DNA from: Bryobacterales bacterium
GTDB lineage: Bacteria; Acidobacteriota; Terriglobia; Bryobacterales; Bryobacteraceae
Assembly (NCBI GenBank): GCA_016789905.1
Contig: JAEUQC010000178.1
Coordinates: 1 to 64,000 of the forward strand
Direction of reading: 5' to 3'
DNA length: 64,000 nt
Below the pieces are notes generated by a model. It had not been told where the DNA came from. It saw only the letters and a program-made list of their open reading frames with translations, and did not search any database. Shown here one piece after another: positions 9,031-17,396 of the stretch (its first letter is position 1; each line of letters starts with the position of its first letter). The position numbers and the translations under genes are program-made.

Positions 9031-10371
9031 CTACGGTTTTTCGAAGACGATTCCTGACTCGGCCGTGAATTTCCGATAGTTCCGGAAGTTCAACTCATTG
9101 CGGGAGCAGGTGGTGGTGCCGCGGATGCAGATGACGTTCTCGCTGTGGACGGGCATCAGATACTGCTTGCCGTTGATGAGAACAAAGTCATAGTCGAGTG
9201 TGACCTCGGCGCGATCAAACTCAAAGGTGTCCGGAAAGGAGACGGCGCGCTGCTCGATGCGAAGGACGCGTTTCGTCTGTTTGTCTATCCAAATCGTCCC
9301 TTTGTATGGCGGATTGTAGGCTTTCAGGTCCGTTGGAATGACCGACCAATGGGAGTTGGGCTGGAGAACGGAATAGTCGTAGACGAAGGTGTCGCGGTTG
9401 GCTGTCCGTTGCTCGCCGCGCTTGACGAAGGTGGCGGCGGTGAACGGGGAGAGGATGTCTTCGAGTGTCGTGGAGAACTCGCCAGTGGACCAAGATCCGG
9501 TTTTTTCAACGGGACGTTTGGTTTCGCGGCCGTTGATGGAGATCTTGCGATACTCCTCTTTGCCATTGCTCACCGCGACTTCGGCCGTCACGATATCGAT
9601 GGCCTGCCAGTTGGGGGGCACGGTGGAGGAGGTGTAGCGCATGGTGTGCTGCTGAACAAGGAAGTCTGGAAGAGTTTCGGTGAATTCGCCAGCGGCGTCG
9701 CGAGCGGCGGCGATGACGGAATCAGAGGGCGCGGGCGGCGTGGACGGCTGCCCTTGCGGAATGCGGTCGGGCAGGCCGTGGCGTAGCATGGGGGCGTCAG
9801 CGCTTCGTTCTTCCTTTGCGGCGGGCGGCGAATCCTTTATGGCGGCCGGCGCGGCAACCGACTCCCTTTCCGCCGCGGTAGCGGCGCGCAGAAAGGTGAC
9901 GCGTAGCGCCGTCTCGTCATCATCCGGATTGTAGGAGACCTGCAACTGGTCGCCAGGTTTCAATAACGAATCGCGTATCGGGCGGCCCTCTTTGTCGATG
10001 AATTGCGTTTTGGCGAGCAAGCGGAATTGGAGCGTTCCTTTCGAGTTGGTGTCGAGTTGCATCGACTTTTCTTCGAAATGGCGGAGGGTGCCGTTCACCG
10101 ATTGCAGCGAAATTTTGATTTCCGTAGTTGGTTTTCCGCCCTGCTTCTTGGCGTCCGGATCCTTCGGGGCGCGCCGGGGGAGCTTGATTTCGGGGATTGG
10201 AACGCTAACGGGGACGCCACCGGGGAGACGAGTGGGATACTGTCCCGGCGGGTATTGGCCGGGTGGATATTGACCGGGTGGATATTGACCGGGTGGATAT
10301 TGCCCTGGCGGATACTGCGATTGCGCAGTCAATAGACAGGCAGTGAGCAGGCTGGAAAAGATGAAACGCAC
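9031..10371 (-). CDS. secreted protein with five perfect YPPGQ repeats (paralog A)
   Basis: 446 aa from a GTG at 10371. A signal peptide (about 1-17) leads into five perfect YPPGQ units (residues 20-44), then a basic hinge (KLPRRAPKDPDAKK), a small beta domain at about 75-145 (NGTLRHFEEKSM, QFIDKEGRPIRDSLLKPGD), a low-complexity linker, and the C-terminal domain (ETLPDFLVQQHTMRY, GTIWIDKQTKRVLRIEQ, CSRNELNFRNYRKFTAESGI). The two C-terminal cysteines (C-x6-C, ICIRGTTTC) are shared with paralog B as C-x6-C and may form a disulfide. The stop lies 48 bp before the GTG of paralog B. The Pro-rich array probably forms an extended spacer near the exported N-terminus. No catalytic motif is visible. 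Confidence 0.8.
   Translation of the reverse strand: MRFIFSSLLTACLLTAQSQYPPGQYPPGQYPPGQYPPGQYPPGQYPTRLPGGVPVSVPIPEIKLPRRAPKDPDAKKQGGKPTTEIKISLQSVNGTLRHFEEKSMQLDTNSKGTLQFRLLAKTQFIDKEGRPIRDSLLKPGDQLQVSYNPDDDETALRVTFLRAATAAERESVAAPAAIKDSPPAAKEERSADAPMLRHGLPDRIPQGQPSTPPAPSDSVIAAARDAAGEFTETLPDFLVQQHTMRYTSSTVPPNWQAIDIVTAEVAVSNGKEEYRKISINGRETKRPVEKTGSWSTGEFSTTLEDILSPFTAATFVKRGEQRTANRDTFVYDYSVLQPNSHWSVIPTDLKAYNPPYKGTIWIDKQTKRVLRIEQRAVSFPDTFEFDRAEVTLDYDFVLINGKQYLMPVHSENVICIRGTTTCSRNELNFRNYRKFTAESGIVFEKP
10240..10314 (-). repeat. five 15-bp units coding the perfect YPPGQ array in paralog A
   Basis: Tandem 15-bp units (core gggtggatattgacc on the plus strand) encode residues 20-44. The three central copies are nearly identical at DNA level, so copy number could change by slippage without shifting the frame. 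Confidence 0.85.
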
Positions 10372-10717
10372 AGCGCGGGCCCTCGCCGTTAGTGTAGTGG
10401 GTTTCGTAACCGGTGGAGCGGCCTGGGTTGTTTACATGGGTCCGCTCTTTCGCAGGTTTCCCCCGCGCCTGAAACTTCCGGCACGTTGTACCGCGCCCGA
10501 CATTTCGGTTGACCTCCGATGAGCTTCGCAGCGCGGTTTTGCGGTTCGTTCATTTGCGGCGGACGCCTGGCCGGACGCACACAGGTCCTTAATCCCGGGC
10601 GGGGCGCCCACGGTAGAAAGATCGAAAGCCTGCGGCCCCAGGACGGCCGCTTCTACAGTTCGAACCTGGAAAGCAGCGCCGCTACAAGTCGGCAGATCGA
10701 TAGGACAATAGAAGGGC
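10372..10717. other. 346-bp divergent intergenic region
   Basis: It lies between the divergent starts of paralog A and the rhodanese gene. It holds the paralog A leader on its left and a GACAAT hexamer (10704-10709) 8 bases before the rhodanese ATG on its right. The short frames here have no ribosome-binding site or recognisable protein. I see no RNA gene or strong terminator. Confidence 0.5.
10391..10396 (-). promoter_or_regulatory. predicted -10 box and shared leader of paralog A
   Basis: On the minus strand CTACACTAACGGCGAGG ends 9 bases before the GTG at 10371. TACACT (10391-10396) is the -10 candidate and GGCGAGG (10381-10387) the ribosome-binding candidate. The element matches the one before paralog B at 15 of 17 positions. 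Confidence 0.5.
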
Positions 10718-11053
10718 ATGGAATTGCCCTACGAAGTAACCGCCCGCGAAGTGGAAGACCGCCGCAAAGGTGGCGAAAAGCTCTGCCTGATCGATGTCCG
10801 AGAGGACTTCGAGTGGCAGATATGCCGCATTGAAGGCGCCAATCTTGTCCCCATGAACACCGTGCCCGGCCGCCTGCAAGAACTGGAAAATCAAGCCGAT
10901 GAGACGCCCCTCATCGTCTACTGCCATCACGGCGTCCGCAGCCTAAACGTGGTCCACTGGCTTCGCCGCAACGGCGTCGATAACTGCCAGAGTCTGGCCG
11001 GTGGCATCGAACGCTGGAGCACCGAAATCGACCCCGCCGTCCCCCGCTATTAG
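10718..11053 (+). CDS. single-domain rhodanese (sulfurtransferase-like) protein
   Basis: A 111-aa one-domain rhodanese. The N-terminal half has the CH2A-like CLIDVREDFEW, and the active loop is YCHHGVRS with catalytic Cys69, followed by LAGGIERW, typical of GlpE/ThiF-associated single-domain forms. Such proteins carry persulfide sulfur on the cysteine and pass it to acceptors such as cyanide or cofactor pathways. No signal peptide, so cytoplasmic. It ends 13 bp before sulfatase 1, though that gene appears to have its own promoter. Three kb downstream is cysK, giving a loose sulfur theme. Confidence 0.88.
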   Translation: MELPYEVTAREVEDRRKGGEKLCLIDVREDFEWQICRIEGANLVPMNTVPGRLQELENQADETPLIVYCHHGVRSLNVVHWLRRNGVDNCQSLAGGIERWSTEIDPAVPRY

Positions 11054-11059
11054 TACAAT
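11054..11059 (+). promoter_or_regulatory. -10 hexamer TACAAT 7 bases before a GTG start (leaderless candidate)
   Basis: TACAAT overlaps the rhodanese stop region and ends 7 bases before the GTG of sulfatase 1. Transcription would begin at or within a base of the start codon. The GAGGA directly touching the GTG is too close to act as a normal ribosome-binding site. Confidence 0.45.
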
Positions 11060-11066
11060 CCGAGGA

Positions 11067-12485
11067 GTGAACTCTCGCCGTCAATTTCTGAAGTACCTCG
11101 CCGGCTCCCCGGCCCTGCTCGCGCAAGCCCCGCCCCCTCCCAACATCATCTTCGTCATGGCGGACGACCTGGGCTATGGCGACCTCGGCTGCTATGGGCA
11201 GAAACTCATCCAGACCCCGAACATCGACCGCCTGGCCGCCGAGGGCATCCGCTTCACCGACGCCTACGCCGGTTGCACCGTCTGCGCCCCTTCGCGCAGC
11301 GTGTTGATGACCGGCAAACACACCGGCCACACCTCCGTCCGAGCCAACACCGGCGGCGTGCCGCTGTTGCCCGAAGATGTCACGGTCGCCGAAGTGCTGC
11401 AAAAAGCCGGCTACACCACGGCCGGCTTCGGCAAATGGGGACTGGGCGACATCGGTTCCGAAGGCGTTCCGTGGAAACAGGGCTTCGATACGTTTTTCGG
11501 CTATCTCCACCAGATCCACGCGCACTATCAGTACCCAGGATTTCTTTTCCAGAACGAGGAAGTGGTGCCCTACCGCGACAACAACGGCGGCTACAAGGAG
11601 ATCTACGGCAACGACATGATCGCCAGGCTTGCCGATGGCTTTCTGCACGAAGCGAAGATGAAGAAGAAGCCGTTCTTCCTCTATCTGCCGTTGACGCTCC
11701 CCCACCTCGAACTCCTCGTCCCCGCTGACTCCATGCAGCCCTACGATAAGACCATCGTCGAGGATGGGCCCTACCGCGACAAACGCAACCACTACGCCCA
11801 CCAGAACAAGCCCCGCACCGCCTACGCCGGTATGGTCTCGCGCGTTGATCGCTACGTCGGCAAACTCATGGAGACGGTGAAGGAACTGGGAATGGAAGGC
11901 AACACGATCTTCTTCTTCTGCAGCGACAACGGCACCGCCACGCCCATCTGGAACGACAAGGGCTACTTCAACAGCGCGGGCCCGTTCCGCGGCCACAAAA
12001 CCAATTTCTACGAAGGCGGTCTCCGCACACCTATGATCGCCCGCTGGAAGGGCCGCATCAAGCCCGGCGTCAACAACCTGCCCTGGTACTTTCCCGACGT
12101 CCTGCCAACCCTTGCCGAACTCGCCGGCGCTCCCGTCCCCGCAGGCATCGACGGCATCTCCGTGGTGCCCACCCTCCTCGGCAAAGGCACCCAGAAGAAG
12201 CACGATTATCTCTACTGGGAACTCCCCAAATACGACAAAGCCAGCGGGAAGTTCGCCGACGAAGTTCCCGCCCAAGCCGTCCGCATGGGCAACTGGAAAG
12301 GCGTCCGGCCAGCCCCCGGCGCGCCGCTGGAACTCTACGATCTTGCTAAAGACATCGGCGAAAAAAACAACGTGGCCGCCAGGTTTCCCGCGATCGTCAA
12401 GAAACTGGAAGCCATCTGCCAGCAGGCGCGCACCGCGCCCCGCGAACAGAAGGACATCCCGAATCCCCACTGGGCGAACGTGTAA
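11067..12485 (+). CDS. exported arylsulfatase-family hydrolase (sulfatase 1)
   Basis: 472 aa. The N-terminus NSRRQFLKYLAGSPALLAQ is a Tat-type signal. The alkaline-phosphatase-superfamily sulfatase fold follows: metal ligands Asp33-Asp34 (MADDLGYGD), the formylglycine signature C73-A-P-S-R77 followed by TGKHTGH, GKWGLGD, and a second metal site FFFCSDNGTATP. Cys73 must be converted to formylglycine by an FGE-type enzyme or an anaerobic SME, neither of which is in the window. Sulfatases hydrolyse sulfate esters on glycans or small molecules; the substrate cannot be told from sequence. I chose the GTG at 11067 because it gives a clean Tat signal; an in-frame ATG at 11001 would lie inside the rhodanese gene. 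Confidence 0.88.
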   Translation: MNSRRQFLKYLAGSPALLAQAPPPPNIIFVMADDLGYGDLGCYGQKLIQTPNIDRLAAEGIRFTDAYAGCTVCAPSRSVLMTGKHTGHTSVRANTGGVPLLPEDVTVAEVLQKAGYTTAGFGKWGLGDIGSEGVPWKQGFDTFFGYLHQIHAHYQYPGFLFQNEEVVPYRDNNGGYKEIYGNDMIARLADGFLHEAKMKKKPFFLYLPLTLPHLELLVPADSMQPYDKTIVEDGPYRDKRNHYAHQNKPRTAYAGMVSRVDRYVGKLMETVKELGMEGNTIFFFCSDNGTATPIWNDKGYFNSAGPFRGHKTNFYEGGLRTPMIARWKGRIKPGVNNLPWYFPDVLPTLAELAGAPVPAGIDGISVVPTLLGKGTQKKHDYLYWELPKYDKASGKFADEVPAQAVRMGNWKGVRPAPGAPLELYDLAKDIGEKNNVAARFPAIVKKLEAICQQARTAPREQKDIPNPHWANV

Positions 12486-12543
12486 GTTTACGGAACTCTC
12501 GGGGCGCGGTTCTCGTTCTTAACCAGCGAGGTACTACGCCCCT

Positions 12544-13803
12544 ATGCTGCCTGCTTCGGCGCAACAGAACGCGTCCCCGCTTGTCCGTGGCTTGTTCGTC
12601 GCCAGCGCCATGCTGGCCGTCGTCTCCTGGTACACCACGTTTGAAGGAATGTCGCTGTATCTTTCCCGCTGGTTCGCCCTGCTTGCCTCGCTTGGCGTGC
12701 AGGCGGCGCTGTTGTTCGTGGCTTGGTTGATCGGTTTTAGCCGCGCCCGGCGCGCGCAGTTGATCGTCGTCTATGGCATCACTGCGCTCGTCTCCGTCGC
12801 GTTCAGCTACGTCAGCCTCTATCGCTGGTTCTCCGAACGGGAACGGCCCGCCGTCATTCGCCGCCAGTTGTACGATCAGCTTAGCGAAGCCGCCGCCAAG
12901 GCCGATTCCACCCTCGCCGCCGCCGCCATCGAGGCGCGGAAGCACACCCTCGCGCTCGAAGAAATGACGGCCGCCGAAAAGCAGCATGGCCACATCTCCA
13001 AAGCGCCCGACGCGGACCCGTATTTGAACCGTGTCCGCGAAGCCGTCGCCCGCGAGGCCGGCGGCGTGGGCGGCGCATACCGTGAGGGCTCCGGCGCCGG
13101 CGTCCGCTATACAGCCTTCGAACGCCACGCCCGTCTGGCCCGCGAATCGCAGCAATCCATCGAGGCCTCCCGCGCCACCATCGCCACGTGGCGCGCCAGC
13201 ACCAAACCGGACGAACCTGCCGAAAAGCAGCTTCGCACCTTCCACGCCACGTTCGACTCCGTTCCCTGGGCCGAGGTCAACGACGCGCTCCACTCCGGCA
13301 AACAGGAGCGCCCGGAGGTCCCCGCTCTCGCCGCGAACGTCGATCAAACCTCCGGAGGCCAGGAAGAGTTGCTGTTGGCGTTCAGCGAACTGTTGGCCGC
13401 GCCCACCCCGCGCCACGCCTTCAGTTTCTTGCTGGCCGCGTTTATCGACATCATCATTTTCCTGCTCGCCTATGCCTCCGGCCCGCACTTGGCGGGTTCA
13501 CCCGAGGGGAGGCTGTCAGCCGCGGCCGCGGCGCTTGATTCGTTGGACGGGCAGGTCTTCACGCGTGATCTGTTACGCAAGGTGAGCGCGGCGCCAGGCG
13601 GGCTGGCGCGCGTCAACCAGCGCGACCTGTCGAGCGGCGAACAGCAGTTTCTGCTTCTGCTCACCGCCCGCGGCCAGGCAACGCAAGTGGACGATCCGGA
13701 GGGCGTCTATTGGCTGCTCGATGGCGAGACCCATGGCGCTTTGTTAGAATCTTTGGCGGATCGAGGCCTGCCGTTACGCGCATCCCGTGCGGCGACTGCT
13801 TGA
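12544..13803 (+). CDS. membrane protein with N-terminal TM cluster, coiled coil and C-terminal TM
   Basis: 419 aa with no family I recognise. Three hydrophobic helices are predicted at about 13-33, 42-64 and 71-94. A long Ala/Glu/Arg-rich, probably coiled-coil region spans about 100-245. A fourth helix (FLLAAFIDIIIFLLAYASG) lies near 285-305, and a soluble C-terminal stretch of about 110 residues follows (FTRDLLRKVSAA, RVNQRDLSSGEQQFLLLL). The topology resembles membrane-anchored sensors or scaffolds, but no catalytic motif is visible. It stands 58 bp after sulfatase 1 and 45 bp before the Rrf2 gene. A TACTAC hexamer sits exactly 6 bases before the ATG. Confidence 0.7.
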   Translation: MLPASAQQNASPLVRGLFVASAMLAVVSWYTTFEGMSLYLSRWFALLASLGVQAALLFVAWLIGFSRARRAQLIVVYGITALVSVAFSYVSLYRWFSERERPAVIRRQLYDQLSEAAAKADSTLAAAAIEARKHTLALEEMTAAEKQHGHISKAPDADPYLNRVREAVAREAGGVGGAYREGSGAGVRYTAFERHARLARESQQSIEASRATIATWRASTKPDEPAEKQLRTFHATFDSVPWAEVNDALHSGKQERPEVPALAANVDQTSGGQEELLLAFSELLAAPTPRHAFSFLLAAFIDIIIFLLAYASGPHLAGSPEGRLSAAAAALDSLDGQVFTRDLLRKVSAAPGGLARVNQRDLSSGEQQFLLLLTARGQATQVDDPEGVYWLLDGETHGALLESLADRGLPLRASRAATA

Positions 13804-13848
13804 AATACGGTAATCTCGATAAGGAACTAGGGATTCCCAATTCAGACT

Positions 13849-14274
13849 GTGACGACTTCGGTGAAAGGTGAATACGCCCTGCATGCGCTTTTTGATCTGG
13901 CCACGCAGGAGACCAACGGTCCAGTGAAGATCGCCGACATCGCGCGGCGGCAGAAAATACCGCAGAAGTTCCTGGAGTTGATTCTGTCAGGACTGAAGCA
14001 GGGTGGATTTGTCGAGTCACGCCGGGGGGCCGACGGCGGGTACCTGCTGGCCCGTACGGCGGACGCGATTACGGTTGGCGAGGTGCTGCGCCATATTGAG
14101 GGCGCGCGGAACTCCGGTGCGCGCACGCGGAAGCGCGTTGAGACCCCGTTTACCGACATGTGGACGCAAGTGGACCGGTCGATATCGGCCGTGATTGACC
14201 ACACCACGTTCGCGGATTTGGCGCGGACTTGGAAGGACCGGCAGAGCCGTTACGTACCGAACTGGGAAATCTAG
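13849..14274 (+). CDS. Rrf2-family transcriptional regulator (CymR-like, no cysteines)
   Basis: 141 aa from a GTG. The winged-helix N-terminus is typical of Rrf2: YALHALFDLA, VKIADIARRQKIPQKFLELIL, KQGGFVESRRGADGGYLLAR. The Fe-S cysteine triad of IscR/NsrR/RsrR is absent; the protein has no cysteine at all. That puts it with CymR-type members, which in Bacillus and Staphylococcus repress cysteine and sulfur genes and are regulated by forming a complex with CysK. Here the gene is directly upstream of cysK (19 bp gap, same strand), so a CymR-CysK control pair is a reasonable inference. Its operator cannot be defined from this window alone. Confidence 0.85.
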   Translation: MTTSVKGEYALHALFDLATQETNGPVKIADIARRQKIPQKFLELILSGLKQGGFVESRRGADGGYLLARTADAITVGEVLRHIEGARNSGARTRKRVETPFTDMWTQVDRSISAVIDHTTFADLARTWKDRQSRYVPNWEI

Positions 14275-14293
14275 TTCTACAAGGAGAGTCGAT

Positions 14294-15250
14294 ATGATTT
14301 TTCAAGACAACTCGCTGAGCATTGGCCGCACGCCGATGATCAAGTTGAACCGTGTAACCGACGGCGCGGGCGCGACAGTGCTGGCGAAAATCGAAGGCCG
14401 CAACCCGGCGTATTCGGTGAAGTGCCGCATCGGGGCGTCGATGGTGTGGGACGCCGAAAAGCGTGGCATCCTGCGCCCGGGGAAAGAACTGATAGAGCCG
14501 ACCAGCGGAAACACTGGCATCGCGCTGGCGTTTGTGGCGGCCGCGCGTGGTTACCCCATCACGCTGACGATGCCGGAGACGATGTCGATTGAACGGCGGA
14601 AGGTTTTGAAGGCGTTTGGCGCGAACCTGGTCTTGACAGAGGGCTCACTCGGCATGAAAGGGGCCATCGCACGCGCCGAACAGATCGCCGGCGGCGATCC
14701 GGCCAAGTACATACTGCTGCAACAGTTCAAGAATCCAGCCAATCCGGCGATTCATGAACAAACAACTGGCCCGGAAATCTGGGAAGACACCGCGGGCGGC
14801 ATCGACATTCTGGTAAGCGGTGTTGGCACCGGCGGCACCATTACCGGTATTTCACGCTTCATCAAAGGAACGAAAGGGAAGGCGATCAAGTCCGTGGCGG
14901 TGGAACCGGTCAGCAGCCCGGTCATCACGCAGACCCTGCATGGGGAAGCGGTGAAGCCAGGACCGCACAAGATTCAGGGCATCGGGGCCGGGTTCGTGCC
15001 GGATACGCTGGATATCAAAGTGGTCGATCAGGTGGAGCAGGTGTCGAACGAAGAGTCGATCGAAATGGCGCGGCGCCTGGCGCGCGAAGAGGGCATTCTG
15101 TGCGGCATTTCCTGTGGCGCGGCGGCGGCGGCGGCTATCCGTCAGGCGAAGGACCCGGCCAACGCCGGCAAAACCATCGTCGTCATCCTGCCCGATTCCG
15201 GTGAACGCTATCTCACCAGCGTGCTGTACGAAGGCATGTTCAACGAATAG
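14294..15250 (+). CDS. cysK: cysteine synthase A (O-acetylserine sulfhydrylase)
   Basis: 318 aa, fold-type II PLP enzyme converting O-acetylserine and sulfide to L-cysteine. The PLP lysine is Lys43 in NPAYSVKCRIG, the substrate loop is TSGNTG (70-74), and the phosphate-binding loop is GVGTGGTITG. The region TMPETMSIERRKVLKAFGAN is close to enterobacterial CysK. ATG 14294 follows a strong AAGGAGAG site (14281-14288); an upstream ATG at 14195 inside the regulator gene is not needed. A clean intrinsic terminator follows 21 bp after the stop, so rrf2-cysK makes a self-contained transcription unit. Confidence 0.95.
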   Translation: MIFQDNSLSIGRTPMIKLNRVTDGAGATVLAKIEGRNPAYSVKCRIGASMVWDAEKRGILRPGKELIEPTSGNTGIALAFVAAARGYPITLTMPETMSIERRKVLKAFGANLVLTEGSLGMKGAIARAEQIAGGDPAKYILLQQFKNPANPAIHEQTTGPEIWEDTAGGIDILVSGVGTGGTITGISRFIKGTKGKAIKSVAVEPVSSPVITQTLHGEAVKPGPHKIQGIGAGFVPDTLDIKVVDQVEQVSNEESIEMARRLAREEGILCGISCGAAAAAAIRQAKDPANAGKTIVVILPDSGERYLTSVLYEGMFNE

Positions 15251-15271
15251 CGTTTTCCAAGCCGAGAAATG

Positions 15272-15300
15272 AAAAGCACCGCCCAAGGGCGGTGCTTTTT
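15272..15300 (+). terminator. rho-independent terminator after cysK
   Basis: A perfect 10-bp GC-rich stem (AGCACCGCCC at 15275-15284 pairing with GGGCGGTGCT at 15287-15296) with a tiny AA loop, flanked by A3 on the left and T4 or more on the right. The T-run ends the rrf2-cysK transcript. Confidence 0.9.
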
Positions 15301-15397
15301 CGTAGGCGGGCGCGTTTGGGTGTAGGGGTAAATGCGCCCGCCTGTCGTAACGGGGATTGAATATAAAGCGTTGCCAGTTGGCCGAAGGTTACGGCTC

Positions 15398-16405
15398 ATG
15401 AGAAAAATTCTCTTCATGTTTTTTGGTTTGGCCGTCTCGCTGTTGCTGGCCGCCGAACGCCCTGGTCCGGACTGGCTGCGCGAAACGGCTGGAGCCGCCT
15501 GGCAGCCCCGCGATTCGCAAGGCGAACTCGTATTCAAAGACCGCCTCTGGATCTTCGGCGGCTGGTTCCAATCCTTTGAAGCCCCGCCCCGCGACGTCTG
15601 GAGTTCCCCCGATGGCAAGGACTGGCGCCGGGTAACAGCCAACGCCCCCTGGCTGCACAGCGATCTTCCTATGAGTCTGCCTTTCAAGAACCGCATGTGG
15701 CTGATGGGGGGCTGGTACAACGGCCGGCTGCCCGGCCATTCGGCGTCGAACACCGTGTGGTCGTCGAACGATGGCGCGAACTGGAAGCGGGCAACGGCGA
15801 ATGCCGGCTGGTCCCCACGCCTCGCCGCCGCCGTTGTCGAATTCAAGGGCCGCATGTGGATGCTCGGCGGCACCGAAAACTACTACTTCGGCGATCAGCA
15901 CAGCCTGAAAAACGACGTTTGGTCCAGTTCTGACGGCAAAAATTGGCGCCTGGAAACCGCCAACGCCGGCTGGGCGCCCCGCGCCTACCACCAGGCCGTC
16001 GTCCACGGCGGCAGAATCTGGGTCTTCGGCGGCGGCAACTACGTCCCCCAATATCAGGCCTTTAACGATGTTTGGTCCTCCGACGACGGCGTCCATTGGA
16101 CCCTGGTCACACAATCCGCCCCTTGGTCCCCCCGCCTCTGGTTCTCCGCCGTAACCTATCGCGGCCAAATGTGGGTTCTCGGCGGCTGGTCCAAGATTCC
16201 GGAACAAAACTGGGGGGACGTCTGGTACTCTTCCGACGGCGCCAATTGGACCCGGCTAACCGCCAAAAACATCTGGAAGGAACGCCACGAACTCTCCGCC
16301 TTCGTCTTCCAGGACCGCATCTGGATTGCCGGCGGCCACGCCAAACCGCTCAGCAACGAAGTCTGGTCCCTCTATTTGCCGCCGAACTTCCCCTCGGAGA
16401 AATGA
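15398..16405 (+). CDS. secreted kelch-like beta-propeller protein
   Basis: 335 aa: signal peptide (about 1-19) followed by five to six repeats of roughly 55 residues. Each repeat has the pattern W-x-P-R ... hydrophobic strand ... R-M/I-W-hydrophobic-GG ... N-D-V-W-S-S-x-D-G-x-N-W. The GG doublet and the spaced aromatic residues are kelch hallmarks, giving a galactose-oxidase-like propeller without the copper ligands. Such proteins usually bind proteins or glycans outside the cell. The ATG at 15398 has GAAGGT upstream and gives the signal peptide at once. No operon partner: it follows the cysK terminator and precedes an independent promoter. Confidence 0.82.
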   Translation: MRKILFMFFGLAVSLLLAAERPGPDWLRETAGAAWQPRDSQGELVFKDRLWIFGGWFQSFEAPPRDVWSSPDGKDWRRVTANAPWLHSDLPMSLPFKNRMWLMGGWYNGRLPGHSASNTVWSSNDGANWKRATANAGWSPRLAAAVVEFKGRMWMLGGTENYYFGDQHSLKNDVWSSSDGKNWRLETANAGWAPRAYHQAVVHGGRIWVFGGGNYVPQYQAFNDVWSSDDGVHWTLVTQSAPWSPRLWFSAVTYRGQMWVLGGWSKIPEQNWGDVWYSSDGANWTRLTAKNIWKERHELSAFVFQDRIWIAGGHAKPLSNEVWSLYLPPNFPSEK

Positions 16406-16430
16406 TGCGAACAAAAAGCGAAGAAACTGC

Positions 16431-16459
16431 TTGACCTCAGTTGAAATATCCCGCATACT
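16431..16459 (+). promoter_or_regulatory. sigma70-type promoter for the DUF72 gene
   Basis: TTGACC (16431-16436), a 17-base spacer and CATACT (16454-16459) form the clearest -35/-10 pair I found in the window. It leaves a leader of about 28 nt with GAGGCGAG before the ATG at 16494. Confidence 0.6.
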
Positions 16460-16493
16460 AAGGGCGAATAAACAGCGAATTCGAGGCGAGCCC

Positions 16494-17396
16494 ATGGTCA
16501 GGTCAACATCTTCTCCCTTCTCCCTGGCAGTATCCGATGCACCGCTGGCCATTGGGCCCTCGGGCTGGCATTATCCGCATTGGGATGGCGTCATCTACCC
16601 GCGCCAGCGCCCGCGCGGCTTCCACCCGCTCGATTTTCTCTCTCAACGGTTTGACGCCGTTGAGATTGCAGCCTCGTTTGAAACCGACATTCGGCCGGAA
16701 CTGGCCCGCCTGTGGATGGCGAAAGTACAGGCCAACCCGCGCTTCCAGTTCACTGCCCGCCTGCACCGCCAGTTCACTCACGAGCGGCAGTTGAACGCCG
16801 TCGCGGTGGATTCGTTCAATGTCGGTCTGCGCGAACTCAAGCGGGGCAAGCGCCTTGGCGCCGTGCTCATGCAATTCCCCTGGTCCTTCCGATTTACCAA
16901 GGAGAACCGGGACTACTTTATTGAACTTCGAAGAGCTTTCCACGAATTCCCTCTCGTCGCAGAGATGCGCCACGAGAGCTGGATGTCGTCGGAGGCGGTA
17001 GGAACTCTGATTGACTATCGCGTCGGCTTCTGCAACTTAGACCAGCCGGAACACGTACGCGCTATGCCTCCCACAGCGTTCCTCACCTCCCCGATCGCCT
17101 ATTTCCGCCTCCACGGCCGGCAGCGCGCCTGGTGGTGGAATGAATACCAGCAATCCACCAAACCGCAAAATGGCAGCCACCGCGGCTACGCCTACTCCCC
17201 CACCGAACTCAACGAATGGAAGCACCGCGTGGAGCAGGTGCGCGGCATCGCCGAACGGTCGTTCTGCTTCTTTACCAACGATGGCGGCGGGCAATCGGTG
17301 GTGAATGCCATGCAGTTCAGCGGCATGATGGAGCGCCCGGCAAAACGGTCCGCCGTGACCGAACAGGAACCGGTGCTCGCCCTGGCGGTTGCATAA
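16494..17396 (+). CDS. DUF72 (YecE-like) TIM-barrel protein
   Basis: 300 aa. The DUF72 signature is clear: IGPSGWHYPHWDGVIYP near the N-terminus, VEIAASFE for the usual E-x-N-x-T-F region, GAVLMQFPWSF, PLVAEMRHESWM, AYFRLHGR, and the terminal FFTNDGGGQSVVNAMQF. The fold is a TIM barrel; the biochemical activity of the family is unknown. Start chosen at ATG 16494 with a good GAGGCGAG site and its own promoter; upstream in-frame codons from 16326 overlap the kelch gene. No signal peptide, so cytoplasmic. Confidence 0.9.
   Translation: MVRSTSSPFSLAVSDAPLAIGPSGWHYPHWDGVIYPRQRPRGFHPLDFLSQRFDAVEIAASFETDIRPELARLWMAKVQANPRFQFTARLHRQFTHERQLNAVAVDSFNVGLRELKRGKRLGAVLMQFPWSFRFTKENRDYFIELRRAFHEFPLVAEMRHESWMSSEAVGTLIDYRVGFCNLDQPEHVRAMPPTAFLTSPIAYFRLHGRQRAWWWNEYQQSTKPQNGSHRGYAYSPTELNEWKHRVEQVRGIAERSFCFFTNDGGGQSVVNAMQFSGMMERPAKRSAVTEQEPVLALAVA

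Noticed and set aside
10240..10314. Tandem 15-bp repeats considered as CRISPR-like or intergenic satellite
   Set aside because: They have no spacers and lie inside a coding frame, encoding YPPGQ units.
10361..10519. A 52-codon plus-strand ORF with a hydrophobic start (MKRTARALAVSVVG)
   Set aside because: It begins inside the signal-peptide codons of paralog A on the other strand and covers its promoter element; the hydrophobic look probably comes from that overlap.
10911..12470. A 519-codon minus-strand frame opposite sulfatase 1
   Set aside because: The plus strand has the sulfatase formylglycine and metal motifs; the minus frame is low complexity.
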